From: Hippophae tibetana
Lineage: Eukaryota; Streptophyta; Magnoliopsida; Rosales; Elaeagnaceae
Assembly (NCBI GenBank): GCA_037013495.1
Contig: CM072807.1
Location: 15,813,001 to 15,877,000, forward strand
DNA length: 64,000 nucleotides
Direction of reading: 5' to 3'
Part shown: one piece after another, positions 49,395-62,499 of the stretch
How the letters are laid out: every line of letters starts with the position of its first letter
How positions within the stretch are numbered: the first letter of the stretch is position 1
Notes under the pieces: generated by a model
The model's database searches: none
Told to the model about the DNA's origin: nothing
What the model saw: only the letters and a program-made list of their open reading frames with translations
Made by a program: the position numbers and the translations under genes

Positions 49395-51428
49395 ATGGAT
49401 CACTTGAGAGATGGCTCGTCTATAGCCTATGCTCCTTACTTTAATGATTCAAACAACGCATATTGGAAGGCTCATATGAGAGCCTTTCTACGGTCTACAA
49501 ATAAAAGCGTCTAGAACTATGTGCTTTATAGTTGTGAACCGCCTATAATTATCAAAGATAATATATTCATTCCTAAGCCAAGGAACGATGGGACCAATCA
49601 AGATAAATTCGTTGTAATTAGAATCAAAGAGGAATTAATGCTATTTTTAGTGTTGTGTCTACCGATAAGTTTCGTCTAATTTAATATGTTAAAACTACTA
49701 AGCATGCTTAGGATATTTTGAAATTTTCTCGTGATAGTATGTCACAAGTTAAACTAACAAAAAATTGCATTCTTGGTAATCAATTTGAGAATATTATGAT
49801 GGAAGAAGACAAGACTTTTTCTGAATTTTATGCCAAATTATGAAATATATTACTAACACATATGCCAATCTTGAAGAGAAAATTGATAATTTTAGGATAG
49901 TTTGAAAGATTATTTGCTCATTACTAGATCACTTCTATTCAAAGGCCACTACGATTGATGAAAGCAAAGATGTGGACATCATCAAAATAGAGGAGTTCTT
50001 TGGCTCACTTCAAACCTTTGAGATGAGCTTTCCAAAACCTCCAATGAACAAAGGCATCACTTTCAAAACTACTTGATTGAAAATAGTAACAATGATGATG
50101 TAGAACTTGTACTCTTAACCAGAAGATTGAACAAAATCCTCAACAAAAAGAATCCTCGAAATAAAAGATAGTCAAGTTGTTAAAAAGATAATAATCTAAG
50201 AGAACTCAAATTTATAAGTTCTGATGGTAAGAAAAATATAAACCTACTGAACCTTAATGTTTTAAATGTATGAGTTTTGGTTACTTCAAAGTTGACTTTA
50301 CAAATAAGAAGAACCAAATTAGAAGTGCTTTCAATACTACACTTTCTAACTCTTAAAGCAATAATGATAATCTAATTGAATCAGGCACTAACTACTTGAG
50401 ATTTACTATAACTATTTATGGACAATCCAATAAGTCTAACATTGATTTAGATGTTGAGGAAAGTGATGCTAAATTTCTACTCAACAAAATTAATGTTACT
50501 AGTATTAGTGAAATGTTCATAGATTATGTAAAATGCAACAGGAAAGTAGTTAAACTAATGACAAACTTAAATCTATTGAAATAAATTCATCGATTATAGA
50601 AAAAGAAAAATTGAACTGTTTAGGAATGCTAGTATCTTAAATTCAAGTGTTATAGATGTTAAAAAGGAAAACAAAAATATTATGCAGGAACTTGAACAAT
50701 CAAAAGAAGTTATGAATAGGTTAACCATTAGAGCTGAAAGGCTAAACAAAATTATGGATTATGGAAAATATGTTGGAGACAAGAGAGGATTAGGCTATGT
50801 AGATGAGAATTCTACACCATCATCTTCAAAAACAATTGAGTTTGTAAAACCCTCAAACCCTTCTTTTTCACAAGCTACAAGTATAGCTTCAACATCAAAG
50901 ATGACTATTGTAAGGCCTTCTAACCCTACTCCTAATATTAATCATTATACACAAAGAAAAATTGTATCTATAATTGAAAAATCTGTTAAGTTTTTGCCTG
51001 TCTAGCATCATTATAGTAAGAAAGGTCATATTAGGTCTAATTGTAGATTTTTGGTGAATATTCCTAAATCTAATAATGTGTTTCATGCTTCACATAGTAG
51101 GACTCATAACCATCTTTTATCTATGCATGTTTCATTATATTATAGGATGAATGAAAATTATGGTAACATGTTCAAAACCTATTCTAGAAAGCATAAAGTT
51201 ATTGGTTCAAATAGGAAAATAAAGTTCAATGCATTTAATTCTAGGATTAATTATCATTATCCTAATATATATGTTGCATTTTCATTTAGGATAAATAAAA
51301 AATCTAAAGATAAGTCCAAGAATATACCTATGACAACTAAGACATTTGATTTCAACCCCAAATATATAAAGAACCCAAAATTTAAGAAAGTATGGGTTTG
51401 GAAAGATTGTCTCTCTCCATCCATCTAA
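49395..51428 (+). pseudogene. Family A gag remnant
   Basis: Decayed frames in order: MDHLRDGSSIAYAPYFNDSN and AYWKAHMRAFLRS (49395-49500); a central block with FENIMMEEDKTFSEFYAKL (about 49785-49843); CFKCMSFGYFKVDF (about 50260, first zinc knuckle); a coiled coil with MQELEQSKEVMNRLTIRAER (50682 onward); a second knuckle HHYSKKGHIRSNCRF (about 51005-51050); and a tail ending KKVWVWKDCLSPSI. This is the long gag with coiled coil typical of one plant copia branch. Many stops. Confidence 0.75.
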
Positions 51429-52851
51429 CCATCGTTTTTTATTGTTTCACCTATATACTTATGTTTGAGTGTTTAATTAACCCTAAGTAATAATCTTTAA
51501 TTTTATTTTTTATTTTATTTTAATTAATGTTTCTTTAGTTTCAAAATATAATAGAAGATAAAAAAATTAAAATATGATGGAAGTAGACATGCTCTAACAT
51601 TGACATGATCCTTACACACTCTATTTATATTTATTTTTTTACTATACATTATACAAATAGATATTTTCACTTGTACATTTATATATATTTTTATATCTAG
51701 TGGTTGATGTTAACATGAACCTACTCACATACTCAATGGATATATGAATATTTCATACTAGAAAATTATAATTAATTATGAAAAATTTTAGGGCATGAGA
51801 TAAGCCTTGACTATAAAAATTGTGGTTGAACTTTGTCTCTTACTATATAAAATGTTGCTATAAGAGAGATATCTAGTTTTGAGAGTACAAAATCTTTTGC
51901 ATGCATAAAAAGAAAGAGCCACAATTGGTTATCCAAAAAGAAAATAAATAATCAATCCCTCACAAAAAAATTAATACAAGAAGGGAATGAAAAAAAAGTA
52001 GATTAAAATTCTCTCTTGGTAAGTAAATTTTATTTTGTGTAAGTACGAATTTAGTTGCGATGCTCATTCTTTTGAATCTTTCATAACTGATTATAAATGA
52101 ACAAATTGACATCCTATTGCAATTTCAACACATATTTTACTTTTTATATTGTCAATATATCACCATATGTGTTAGTATGTTTGTGTGTCTTGTCTACGTA
52201 TATTTATGTTGTCAATGGATAGTCATTAATTTTGGTGTACTATCCTCAATTAATATATATACCAATTTTTATATTTTTTTGTTTTATTCTAATTTATTTA
52301 GAAGAGTCATGAAATTTAAGGGAAGTTTATTCATTTTTGAAAAATATATTGTTTTTAGCTCTCTATTTTGAGCTTTTAAGAATATATATTCCTCCTTTTA
52401 GTCATTAAATACATTGTTTGCTTCCTTACTCAAAATATTGTTTTTATTTTATTATTATAATGCTTATTCATATGATAAAAATAGGGAGAAAAATTAGAGA
52501 TTTAATTGAAAAATCTACAAAAAGTGGATAGCCAATTTAAGGATAGTACTTTAGAGATATTACACATAGGGGAAGTAATGCTTTTAATTTCATCTAATGA
52601 TTACTCACTTATGAATATTTTTCACCTTTTATATTGTTATATACATTGAACTAATAGACAATGAGTCTTTTAGGGCAAGTTGTTTAGGTATTTATATTTT
52701 TGACTTTCAATGTTTACATAAGCTTTCAATAATCAAGATAGATGGTTCCACCAGATTATATGATAGCACCACTATGTAAAATTTAATTTTTCTATGAGCA
52801 TTGTGTAGTGAGAAAGAGATTTTTTCATACAAATATGTCAAAGGGAGAGAT

Positions 52852-54085
52852 TGTAAAGCTTATGTTAGTATTGACGATGTTCGTGAAACAAAACATTAAG
52901 TTGTAATTTTAGTTTCTAGGTGTATCTTAGAATAATATTTCATGCTGTAGAAACTATCATCCCTCAATAATCACATGTTAGATATATTTCTACTCTTATA
53001 AACGTTAAATTGAATATTAGACATAATAGGACAAATATTAATTTGAACTACTTGATCGAACCAAGTAGTAAACTTGATTAATTTAATATATGACTAGATT
53101 GATCTAGGGATATACTCAATCGATCTAGTTGTTTTTAAATATTAGTTAAATGTATTATGGAATGATATAGTAGATCTTTGATCGATTGACTAATGTAATC
53201 GATTAATCGAGTAATTCAGTGGATCGATCGAGTAGGAAGTTAACTTATTTTAAAACATATTTCTAATACGAATTAAATTGCTTTTTTATAGTATTTTTCT
53301 AATTTCTTAAATGTGTTTTAATTGATTTTATGGACAATATGGTAATTACACTTTAACATAATATGCTTCAAAGTATTCTATAAATACAAAGTTAAGCACA
53401 CTTTTAGAAACAACCAAGCAAGAGTTATTGTGATTATTTTCTTTATCTTTTATTCTCTCTGTTGTTTAACAAATATAAGATCATAATTCTTTAGAAATCT
53501 TTATTTAGTTAATCTATCAAATGTTGATGATTGTGTTTGATTGATTAATAAGCCTGATTGATTTATGATATTTTGATCACATGTTCTTATAACTTTTTCT
53601 TTGTTTTTGTTCTTGACTTATCAGATCAAATATTGTGTGTGTCATATCATAATTATTTGACTTGATTATTACTCTTTAAAGAAACATCTTTATTGAACTT
53701 GTACATAAACTGGACTTATGTTGTTTTTGTTTTATTTGATATATTGTTTAAATCAACTAGTTAAGGTTTTCATTATTGAATATACTCTAAGACACACATT
53801 TACACTTGTGTTTATGTGTTAATATTTTAGGTGATAGCGGTGTGGGTCGCTTAGCAGTTTGGATTTGAATGCTTATCATGTAGAGACTGTGATCAAAGGT
53901 GTGGCTTGCAAGTAGGTTATTTAGAGGCATTACCTAGGTGAGTAGTTTAAGTTCTATCCTTGTAACTGGATACTTATTTTTCATTATGAACAGTTAGATG
54001 GTTCGATGGACCAGTAGTTTTCCTATTAGGTTATTGGTATGACCTAGGTTGTAACTGGATACTTATTTTTCATAGTGGATAGTTT
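52852..54085 (+). repeat. Family A 3' LTR (copy II), 3' truncated
   Basis: TGTAAAGCTTATG... follows the polypurine tract and matches the LTRs at 27068 and 28923. Near the end, TTGTAACTGGATACTTATTT occurs twice (about 53959 and 54049), so the normal LTR end has been replaced by a repeat of an inner segment and then a LINE scrap. Confidence 0.75.
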
Positions 54086-54292
54086 GAATACTATATATCT
54101 TCTTTGTGGACAAGAAGAAGAAACAATTGAACATATATTTATAAAATGTGGTTTTATTTTGCATAGATTGTAGTTAGCCTGAAAGGGAGGCATAAGGATC
54201 CAACAATTCAATAGATTGGACATTATATCATTTCTAGATCTATGTTTGCATCTTTCTAATGCTTTTATTATAGATAAAAATAGCAAGATGGA
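54086..54292 (+). pseudogene. LINE-type zinc-binding fragment
   Basis: One frame reads YLLCGQEEETIEHIFIKCGF, then ILHRL, matching the zf-RVT pattern 'C..C....E...H.F..C' found after LINE reverse transcriptases. Truncated on the left by the family A LTR and followed by the LTR-like block at 54293. Confidence 0.68.
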
Positions 54293-55213
54293 TGATAATT
54301 CTTTGAAAATAGAGTCATTTGTGTACTTTTCAGATTAATATTTATTTATTTTATTCAATAAGTAATACTTTTGGGGTTAAAAATATTGAAATAAAAGTTT
54401 CTTAGTGAAAAAGGATGAAAATATATTTTTTGGTAATTTTTTTGGATTTTTTTTAATACATGACCAATCTGAATAGGACACATAGATGCCACACAGATAG
54501 GGGAACCAACCGAAATATGCCACATGTACAGTTAATAAGTCATCACCACCTGAATGCCACCCAAGTAAAGAGGAGCCAATTGAAGCGCATCATACATATG
54601 TACTAAGTGATGTAGGAATTGACATGCGTCAATACGACATTCATTACGAGTTTTACCGGTGATCAATAAATGTGCCACATGTCATCATAAGATTCGTCTT
54701 TTCATTCCACCAAGGTGCCACACAATCCAAATCAATGAATCATAGCATGCCACATGGTGCTAACTCAACACGCTTTAACCATAATAAATCCACCCTGCCA
54801 CGCATCGCTTATTGACTGGTCTCATGTTTCTTCTTTGCCACGTGTAACGATCCCATTGGCCAATGATGTTTAATTTTTTTATCTCAATCTTTGATCTGAA
54901 GCTAATCTAATCGAATTCTATGTGAGCTTAATTTAACTCTCTAATTGCACCAAAACCTAAACTAACCAAATTTACAATTTTTTATTAGTTTTTGGTGCCA
55001 AGAAAAGAAAAAATACATAAAAGTTTAAAAGTGGATAAAATTTTAGTGGAGATTCAAGAGAAGATTGATGCTACAATTCAAAAGATTAATTGTATTTATT
55101 CTTTTTCTAATTTCTTTATCAATTTTTATGTCCTTATTTATGAAAAATATTAGCTGTATGAATACAATTATATCTATAAATTTATTAATCTAGGGGTCTT
55201 ATGAACCCACTTT
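54293..55213 (+). repeat. LTR-like block, copy 2 (same family as 7489-8394)
   Basis: Starts TGATAATTCTTTGAAAATAG and ends TCTTATGAACCCA, parallel to copy 1 in reverse orientation. Between 54480 and 54850 it carries about eight TGCCAC words, several as TGCCACATG or TGCCACGTG. No retroelement body adjoins it and no clear target duplication was seen, so a solo LTR is likely. Confidence 0.72.
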
Positions 55214-56140
55214 TTTACATGTTATGATCTAATATTTTTATCCCAATTTTAATTTTAATTTCAATTTAATTGTATTATTTAATCTAATTTTTATGTTAAT
55301 ATTTGTTTAGCCAACAATTAATCTATAGTAATAATTAAATAGATTTAAGATAATTAATTAATTGTTATAGATAATTATTTAATTTTTTATTTCAATTAAA
55401 TAACATGCATAGTTTCTAAGTAGAGATGTATGGTTTTTATATATATGATTCATAATTGATGAATTTAATGAGTAGTATGTAATTTAATTGACATAAGAGT
55501 ATGATTAGGTTAATTAATAATTAATGTGTAGTTTACTTGAGAGAGAAATGCATGTTAGATTGAATTTAATTGATCATATAATTAATTGATAATTATATCG
55601 GGGGATTTAAGTGATTCACATGTTTAAAAAATTGAGAGATTTAAATGATTCACATGTTTAAAAAATTAGGAGATTAAATATTACTAAATATTTTCTCATA
55701 TATCTTCTTAGCAACTAATTTATTGTTAATTATTTACTGATATTTATTTTTAGTTCTTTTAATTATTTTTTTCAAAACATATAAAAATTTATATTTATTT
55801 TTTAGTTTTAAAATTAGTTTCTAATTATATAATTTTTGTGAAAATTATTTTTTCTTATCATTATATTACTTATTTGCTATACGTATATTTTCTTACCCAT
55901 TGTACCCAATTTGTATGGATAAATGAAATTTTCACTTAACATCACTTTATCTTTGATGATTGTCTAATAGATACAAAATACTAGGAATTTTAAAAATGAA
56001 GAGCTAAGCATCCATAAATATATACTATTTATAAGAAATAATTGTACCATCTGAAATTGTGTACAATGATGGGTCTTAATAAAGAGAGGAAAGCATCCTA
56101 TAGGGTCCTTAAATTTAACTTTTATTTAGCTTTTAGAAGA
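55214..56140. other. AT-rich spacer with a short tandem duplication
   Basis: GTGATTCACATGTTTAAAAA, then ATTGAGAGATTTAA, is repeated in tandem at about 55610 and 55644. Otherwise no feature recognised. Confidence 0.45.
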
Positions 56141-56149
56141 AGAAAAATA

Positions 56150-56475
56150 GAGGTGAAATTGCATTAAAAACTAGAGATTCTCATGCTAATGTGATTGGCA
56201 TCTTGTATAAATTATTAACAGTATATAATCCAGAGATTACTGAGTCTTGAGCGTCATACTTAGCTATTGGTTTGACAAGAGCGATGCAGATTCCTTATAT
56301 GTTGATGGAAATAGACTATCAATATGTGATAAATGAGATTTTGGGAGCTTATAACCAAATTTTTGAAAAGTTAAGCAATATTAATTTGAATGAAATCTCA
56401 TCTCTTATAAATTAATTTTTAGGGAACCAGACATTGTAATAATATAGCTCATATTATAACATAATAATCCATTCA
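56150..56475 (+). pseudogene. RNase H-like (RVT_3 type) remnant
   Basis: One frame reads GEIALKTRDSHANVIGILYK, then VYNPEITES, a stop, ASYLAIGLTRAMQIPY and MLMEIDYQYVINEILGAYNQ, following the plant RNase H-like pattern (RD..G.V.G, PE.AEA.A...GL..A, E.D...V...I). A shifted frame at the end gives CNNIAHI (usually REGNNVAH). The second catalytic acid region is altered by the stop. Probably the tail of a LINE. Confidence 0.55.
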
Positions 56476-56479
56476 TAAT

Positions 56480-58575
56480 AAAAACTCAAAATCTGATATA
56501 CCGCGTGAGATTATTGATCTTATACACGTATATACAAAATATATTTAATAAATTTATATGAATTTTTTTAAAAATTGTTATCTTTAGAAAATATATAGTC
56601 ACGTTGGTTTAAATTTTGAATTTCAATATTATTCTTTTTTTAAGTAACGTGATAAGTTTTTATGGAAAGAAATTTATAGATGTTCTTTCATCTTATAAGT
56701 TTTAGAATCCCATTTTAATCTCATAATAAGTTTTTCTAAATGAAATTAATGGGCCAATCTTGAATTACATTAATGGGCTTCAACAGTTTCGGCTTTGAGG
56801 CCCTGATTTGCCTCTAAACAAGTCAAATGAGAAATGCTAATCACACACTGCACTTTCTATTTGCACGCACATAAATTTCTTTTACACATACTAAAATTTA
56901 AATTTTTACAAACTTCTCTACACACTTCCCTAATATTTCTAAAATTACCCCCACTGATTTATATTGCAGTAATTAAAAAAAAAACTAATGTCAGAGAAAA
57001 AATGTTACCTTTATTTTGAAAGGCAAATTCATTAAATAAACTTGAATTATATAAATATTTACAATTTAATTTAAATTATTTATATTTTAAAATATATATT
57101 GATGCACTAGTCACATTATATATATATATATATTGCAATTTAATCATTATAGTTTTATTTATAGTTTCATGAAAATTAACAGTTCAAACTATGTTATGAG
57201 ATATATTACATAGTTTTTTTTTTTTCCATGCGCCATTATTGCGCTTTAGCTTTGTCAAATATACTTCCAAATTTGCATGTAGAGAGTAAGGTTGATTGAC
57301 TGATTGAGACATCACTACTACAATAAAAATTATATAAAAATAAAAATTGTAAAAGAAAATAAAATATGAATGATTTAATTAAAGTCAATAATGTGTATAT
57401 CTTTGTCCATTGTCTTTCTAACTACCTTCCTTTTACCTTCATGTTAGGTGGATTTGCTTGTCACATAGGCGCTTTCAACGATCAAAATTGGAGATTGGTC
57501 ATAGTCCAAGTTACCCAATTAATAAAAGTCTTTTTTTTTTTTTTGCTGTAACCTGTATAATAAGTATAAGACATGAATATGAAACTAAATTTAATAATAA
57601 TTAATAAATAATTTTTTATATTTATTTAATGAACTTATTATTTATTATTATTATTATAAATAGATAACATGAAAAAATTTAAAATAAATATTGTTATGTG
57701 TAAACTAACACGAAAATAAGATACAATTAATACTGATATGAAAAACACGAAACGATCACGATTAACATAATATGATTGTTACCTATTTTTGTTTTAGTGC
57801 CTTAAGTTTTTTTTTAAATGTTAATTAAAAACATAAATTATTATTTTAATATATTTATTAAGTAAAAATATTTTTTTCATTTTAAGATAAAATAACTTGA
57901 TAGGAGTAAACTTAAAATAGACATATTTAGAAGGGGGGAAATGAAGTCATTCGGATTACCTTTCATTTGTTAGGAAGGGAATAAGAAAATGACAAAATAA
58001 TTATACCAAAATTAATATTAAAAACTTATATCAATATTACTATTTGCTCTTGTTTAATACTTTTTGGGAAAACTAAAAGATTAATTATAAGCTATAATAG
58101 CTTAAATAACACCACTTGTAAAATCTGAGGAACCTTCATGATTCCGCTTCCTATTATTTATTATTATTATTAACTTCTTCTTTTTTCCTTTGAAGACATC
58201 CGATAAGTTGCATTATTTTATGTGTTTATGGATTTTGCAAATTTTAGAAGAAAGTTTACAGAATACCATTATCTAAGCTATATTGTCTATAACCAATGAA
58301 GAAGTTGTTGGTAGGTGATTTTTTTTTTAATTGATAATGGGTTGGGGATAATTTACATAATATTGTATTTTTCTTTCTTTTGATTAATCTCATTATTTTG
58401 CTGTCATTAATTATTTTGTAATTAACACAAACAATCATTTGCAAAATAAGAACTTTAGAAAAGGTTTTTGAAGATAATTAAACTCTTCCTTAATTTCTCG
58501 TATTTATGTGAGGCTCACATTTGATTACAAAAAAAATTATGAGATAAGAGTGGATGAAAAAATGATTGTATTAGA
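56480..58575. other. AT-rich spacer
   Basis: No recognised gene. (TA)n runs near 57118-57133. Short frames (56834-57019, 57366-57551, 58256-58444) have no domain. Confidence 0.5.
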
Positions 58576-58578
58576 AGT

Positions 58579-59641
58579 GATCTCAGCATATGAATTTGTT
58601 TAACAAAATATATATACATAAATATAAGTTAAACAATCCTTCTAATATGATATATTTAATAAGAAATTGAAATTAGATATGTAACTTATTTCATGACATG
58701 ATTATACAAGTAAAATTATAAAAACATAATATTTTTAAAACTTATAAAATTAAAAATAACATTTCAATAATAATGAATAAGTTTTAATTGAAATGTATTT
58801 AACATTTAATGAGTTTAAATGATTATATTTTAATTTTAATTTTATGATCTCAGCATATGAATTTATTTAACAAAATATATATACATAAATATAAGTTAAA
58901 CAATCCTTCTAATATGATATATTTAATAAGAAATTAAAATGAGATATGTAACTTATTTCATGAGAAGATTATACAAGTAAAATTATATAAAAAAAATATT
59001 TTTAAAACTTATAAAATTAAAAATAACATTTCAATAATAATGAATAAGTTTTAATTGAAATGTATTTAACATTTAATGAGTTTAAATGATTATATTTTAA
59101 TTTAAATTTTATGATCTCAGCATATGAATTTATTTAACAAAATATATATACATAAATATAAGTTAAACAATCCTTCTAATATGATATATTTAATAAGAAA
59201 TTAAAATGAGATATGTAACTTATTTCATGAGAAGATTATACAAGTAAAATTATAAAAAAAAAATATTTTTAAAACTTATAAAATTAAAAATAACATTTCA
59301 ATAATAATGAATAAGTTTTAATTGAAATGTATTTAACATTTAATGAGTTTAAATGATTATATTTTAATTTGAATTTTATGATCTCAGCATATGAATTTAT
59401 TTAACAAAATATATATACATAAATATAAGTTAAACAATCCTTCTAATATGATATATTTAATAAGAAATTAAAATGAGATATGTAACTTATTTCATGAGAA
59501 GATTATACAAGTAAAATTATAAAAAAAAAATATTTTTAAAACTTATAAAATTAAAAATAACATTTCAATAATAATGAATAAGTTTTAATTGAAATGTATT
59601 TAACATTTAATGAGTTTAAATGATTATATTTTAATTTGAAC
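58579..59641 (+). repeat. 267-bp tandem repeat array, four units
   Basis: Units begin GATCTCAGCATATGAATTT at 58579, 58846, 59113 and 59380: an exact period of 267, with the last unit ending near 59641. Units 2-4 are almost identical; unit 1 differs more, as expected at an array edge. AT-rich, no coding. Confidence 0.95.
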
Positions 59642-60190
59642 AAAATTCAATTATACAACATTTAAATTATAATAATATAACAGATTTTTATTTAATAATA
59701 AAATATGTTAATTTTATAGTTACAAATTTTAAAAGTATTATTTTTATTTTTTTAATATTATATTTCTGTGTAGATTTTATGATTGAATAAAATTATATGA
59801 ATGGTTCCATGAGTTGTTTTTCTTCCAAAATACAAAACGACACTCGTTGCATAACATCTAGCACCCTTTTCTTAGGCACTATTACACATATATAATGCAA
59901 TGGGTATCAATACTCGCTATTTAATGGATTAATAAATTTATTTGGAAGAGATTGATCCATTAATCTTTGAGCATTACATAATAAAACAATATTTTGTTAT
60001 ATCTTATTATTGTCTAACAAAATTATAATAAAATACATGTTAAAATTTAATCTATGATTTATATGAAATTGATTCAAATGAATAATTATTGTAATTCAAT
60101 CATGAAATTAATATATACACATAATAATTATTAAAATGTCAAGATTGTTGTATAGTACTTTAATAGATGTACTTACCACAAACAAGAAAG
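59642..60190. other. AT-rich spacer between two repeat arrays
   Basis: Nothing recognised beyond A/T-rich sequence. Confidence 0.45.
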
Positions 60191-60194
60191 TTAG

Positions 60195-60449
60195 TGGTTG
60201 GTAGCAAACACAAGCTGTTTAATATCTTATTGTCTTGGGTAGCAATCACAACTTGACTGCACATTAGGTTCCTCTTTCAGCAAAACCAAATTAAATAAAC
60301 ACACATACATATATATATATATATATGGTTGGTAGCAATCACAAGCTGCTTAATATCTTATTATCTTGGGTACCAATCCCAACTTGACTGCGCATTAGGT
60401 TCTTCTTTCATCAAAACCAAATTAAATAAGTATATAACCAAATTAAATA

Positions 60450-60496
<47 letters not shown>

Positions 60497-60610
60497 TTGG
60501 TAGCAATCACAAGCTGTTTAATATCTTATATATTGTCTTGGGTAGCATGCAATCATGACTTGACTGCGCATGACTGCGCGTTAGGTTCCACCTTATCAAA
60601 AACAAAATTT
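60195..60610 (+). repeat. Three-copy repeat separated by AT microsatellites
   Basis: TGGTTGGTAGCAA.CACAAGC units start at 60195, 60326 and 60494, each about 105-115 bp and running through CTTGACTGC.CATTAGGTTC. (AT)n tracts at about 60308-60326 and 60451-60494 separate them. The 95-codon frame across 60329-60616 is made of this repeat (Tyr-Ile runs) and is not a gene. Confidence 0.9.
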
Positions 60611-61680
60611 GAGTAATAATGAAACTATTTAATGATACAAAGGTTAATAAATATAAAAATTTAAAATAATAATTGAATTTTTAAAATATAAAATATATAT
60701 ATATATATTATTAAATTATATTTATTTAAAAATTAAGGTTATTTTATATTTATTTAAACTATTTAATATATATATATATATATATTATATTAGTTTTAAC
60801 GTAATAATGTTATAAATTAATTATAATAGTCGAATAAATAATAATTAACTAATATATTTAGAATAAATTTTTTATAACTTATGATTTGCATATAAATAAA
60901 ATAATATAAATAGAATTATTTATGTATTAAATAATATAAATAGGATAAAAAATAATTTAATAATATAAATAAAATAAATATAATAATTTAATAATATTTT
61001 TATATATTAATCGATATAATTATAGGATGAATAAGTAACCTTTGACAAAGAAATATGAAATTCCTATAATTTTTAAATGATCCGAATACATCTTTTAACT
61101 TTCAAAAGCTACGGTAACTTGAACCATGCACTATCACCAATTTTATAGTTCCACAATTTGAAGAATATTATTACTATTATTATTATTACTACTACTAAAC
61201 TTTCCCTACTTCGATGTAGCTGAGATCGTTTTAGTGAAAGAGTTCCCAAAGTTTTTCTATTTTATCAAATAATGCCACGAGGTTAAGTTTTTTTTTTTTT
61301 TTTTTTTAAGTTTTGACTTGACTAATATCACAACATTTTGATATCACATATCTCTAGAATTACGGATTCTATATGATGATCGTGATCTACAAGAAACTTA
61401 TCCTCACATGCTCCAATTTCCAATTAATATGAGAAAGTTATTTCAAATTAAATGTTCAAGGTAACACTTTAACAATGACTCGTACAAAGCTACAATTTAA
61501 TTTTTTTTTATCAAATGATATTTTAAGGTTATTCAAATTTATGATTTAAAATAAGAGTAAGATTTTATATTTATTTTAAATTGACATAATTATACACTAA
61601 TTATGTAAATCACTTATGATTATTTTTAGTAGATTTTATTTTTAAAAAATAATAAAAATAATACCACTACAACTTGTAAT
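60611..61680. other. AT-rich spacer with microsatellites
   Basis: (AT)n runs near 60693-60710 and 60768-60786, an ATT/ACT trinucleotide run near 61168-61198 and a poly-T tract near 61290-61308. No gene. Confidence 0.5.
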
Positions 61681-61874
61681 TAGAATGGTGAGATAACAAT
61701 GAGCATGAACAAAGAAGTTACACAAGTGCAATGAAATATATAACTAAAGTTATTATTGATCAATGATAGAACATGTGTTTATATACACAATAGTTAACTT
61801 AGTGATCAAGCAAAGTTAGAGAAACTATATGCTACACTAAGACATATATAAGTACATGCTAAACAATTAAGAAA

Positions 61875-62300
61875 TTATTCAATTATACTAATAACTTCCT
61901 TAAATTTAGGTGATGGAAGAACCAAGAATTTATGTTTTAACTCTACAAAACGTGGTGTGTGAAAAGCCTTAGTAAATACATCCACTATTTGATCAATAGA
62001 ATAAATATATTGAATATCTAACAAGTTTTTATTTATTTTGTCTCTAACAAAATAAAAATCAACCTCAATATATTTGGTTCTTGCATGCATGATAAGATTA
62101 TTTGCTAAGTGTTGAGTGTTGATATTATAACAGTACACAATTTATTTATGAGGAATAGGTAGATGAAGTTCATACTATTCAGATTTCAACCAAATAAGCT
62201 CAGTTGTAACCAAAGCTAAAGCATTGTATTCACTTTTTGAGCTAGACCTTGAAACCACCATTCGCTTGCTAGAACCTCACGAGATAAAACTATCACCAAA
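61875..62300 (-). pseudogene. Family C RNase H tail
   Basis: 87-codon frame ending the element: NLIMHARTKYIEVDFYFVRD, NLLDIQYIYSIDQIVDVFTK and FHTPRFVELKHKFLVLP, matching R.KHIE.D.HF.R.K...L and Q.AD.FTK.L. Upstream residues (62140-62300) are broken. Confidence 0.85.
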
Positions 62301-62499
62301 ATATACACAACAACCACTAGTACTCTTTCTATCATAAGGACATCCTTCCCAATCAACATCAAAAAAAGTTATGAGATCCAAATGTGTAGTTTTCTATAAA
62401 GCCACTCCCTGAGTAAGATACCTTTAAGATACTTGAGAACTCTTTTGACTGCTAGTCAATGGACATTACTAGGTGTCGCAAGAAATTGACAAAGTTTGT

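Larger units (their letters stand above)
49211..54085 (+). mobile_element. Copia family A, copy II: gag-only element lacking pol
   Basis: 5' LTR end (49211-49343, ...ACTAAATGAACTTTTA), primer site (ATTGTTATCAAAGAGG), gag (about 49395-51428), no protease, integrase, RT or RNase H, then a non-coding 3' region (about 52250-52838) shared with copy I, polypurine tract CAAAGGGAGAGA (52839-52850) and 3' LTR from 52852, cut at about 54085. Both copies keep the 3' region next to the polypurine tract. Confidence 0.78.

Noticed and set aside
58579..59641. CRISPR array
   Set aside because: Units are 267 bp direct repeats without spacers, in a plant nuclear context.
60329..60616. 95-codon frame with Tyr-Ile run
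   Set aside because: Produced by translating the AT microsatellite and flanking repeat units.
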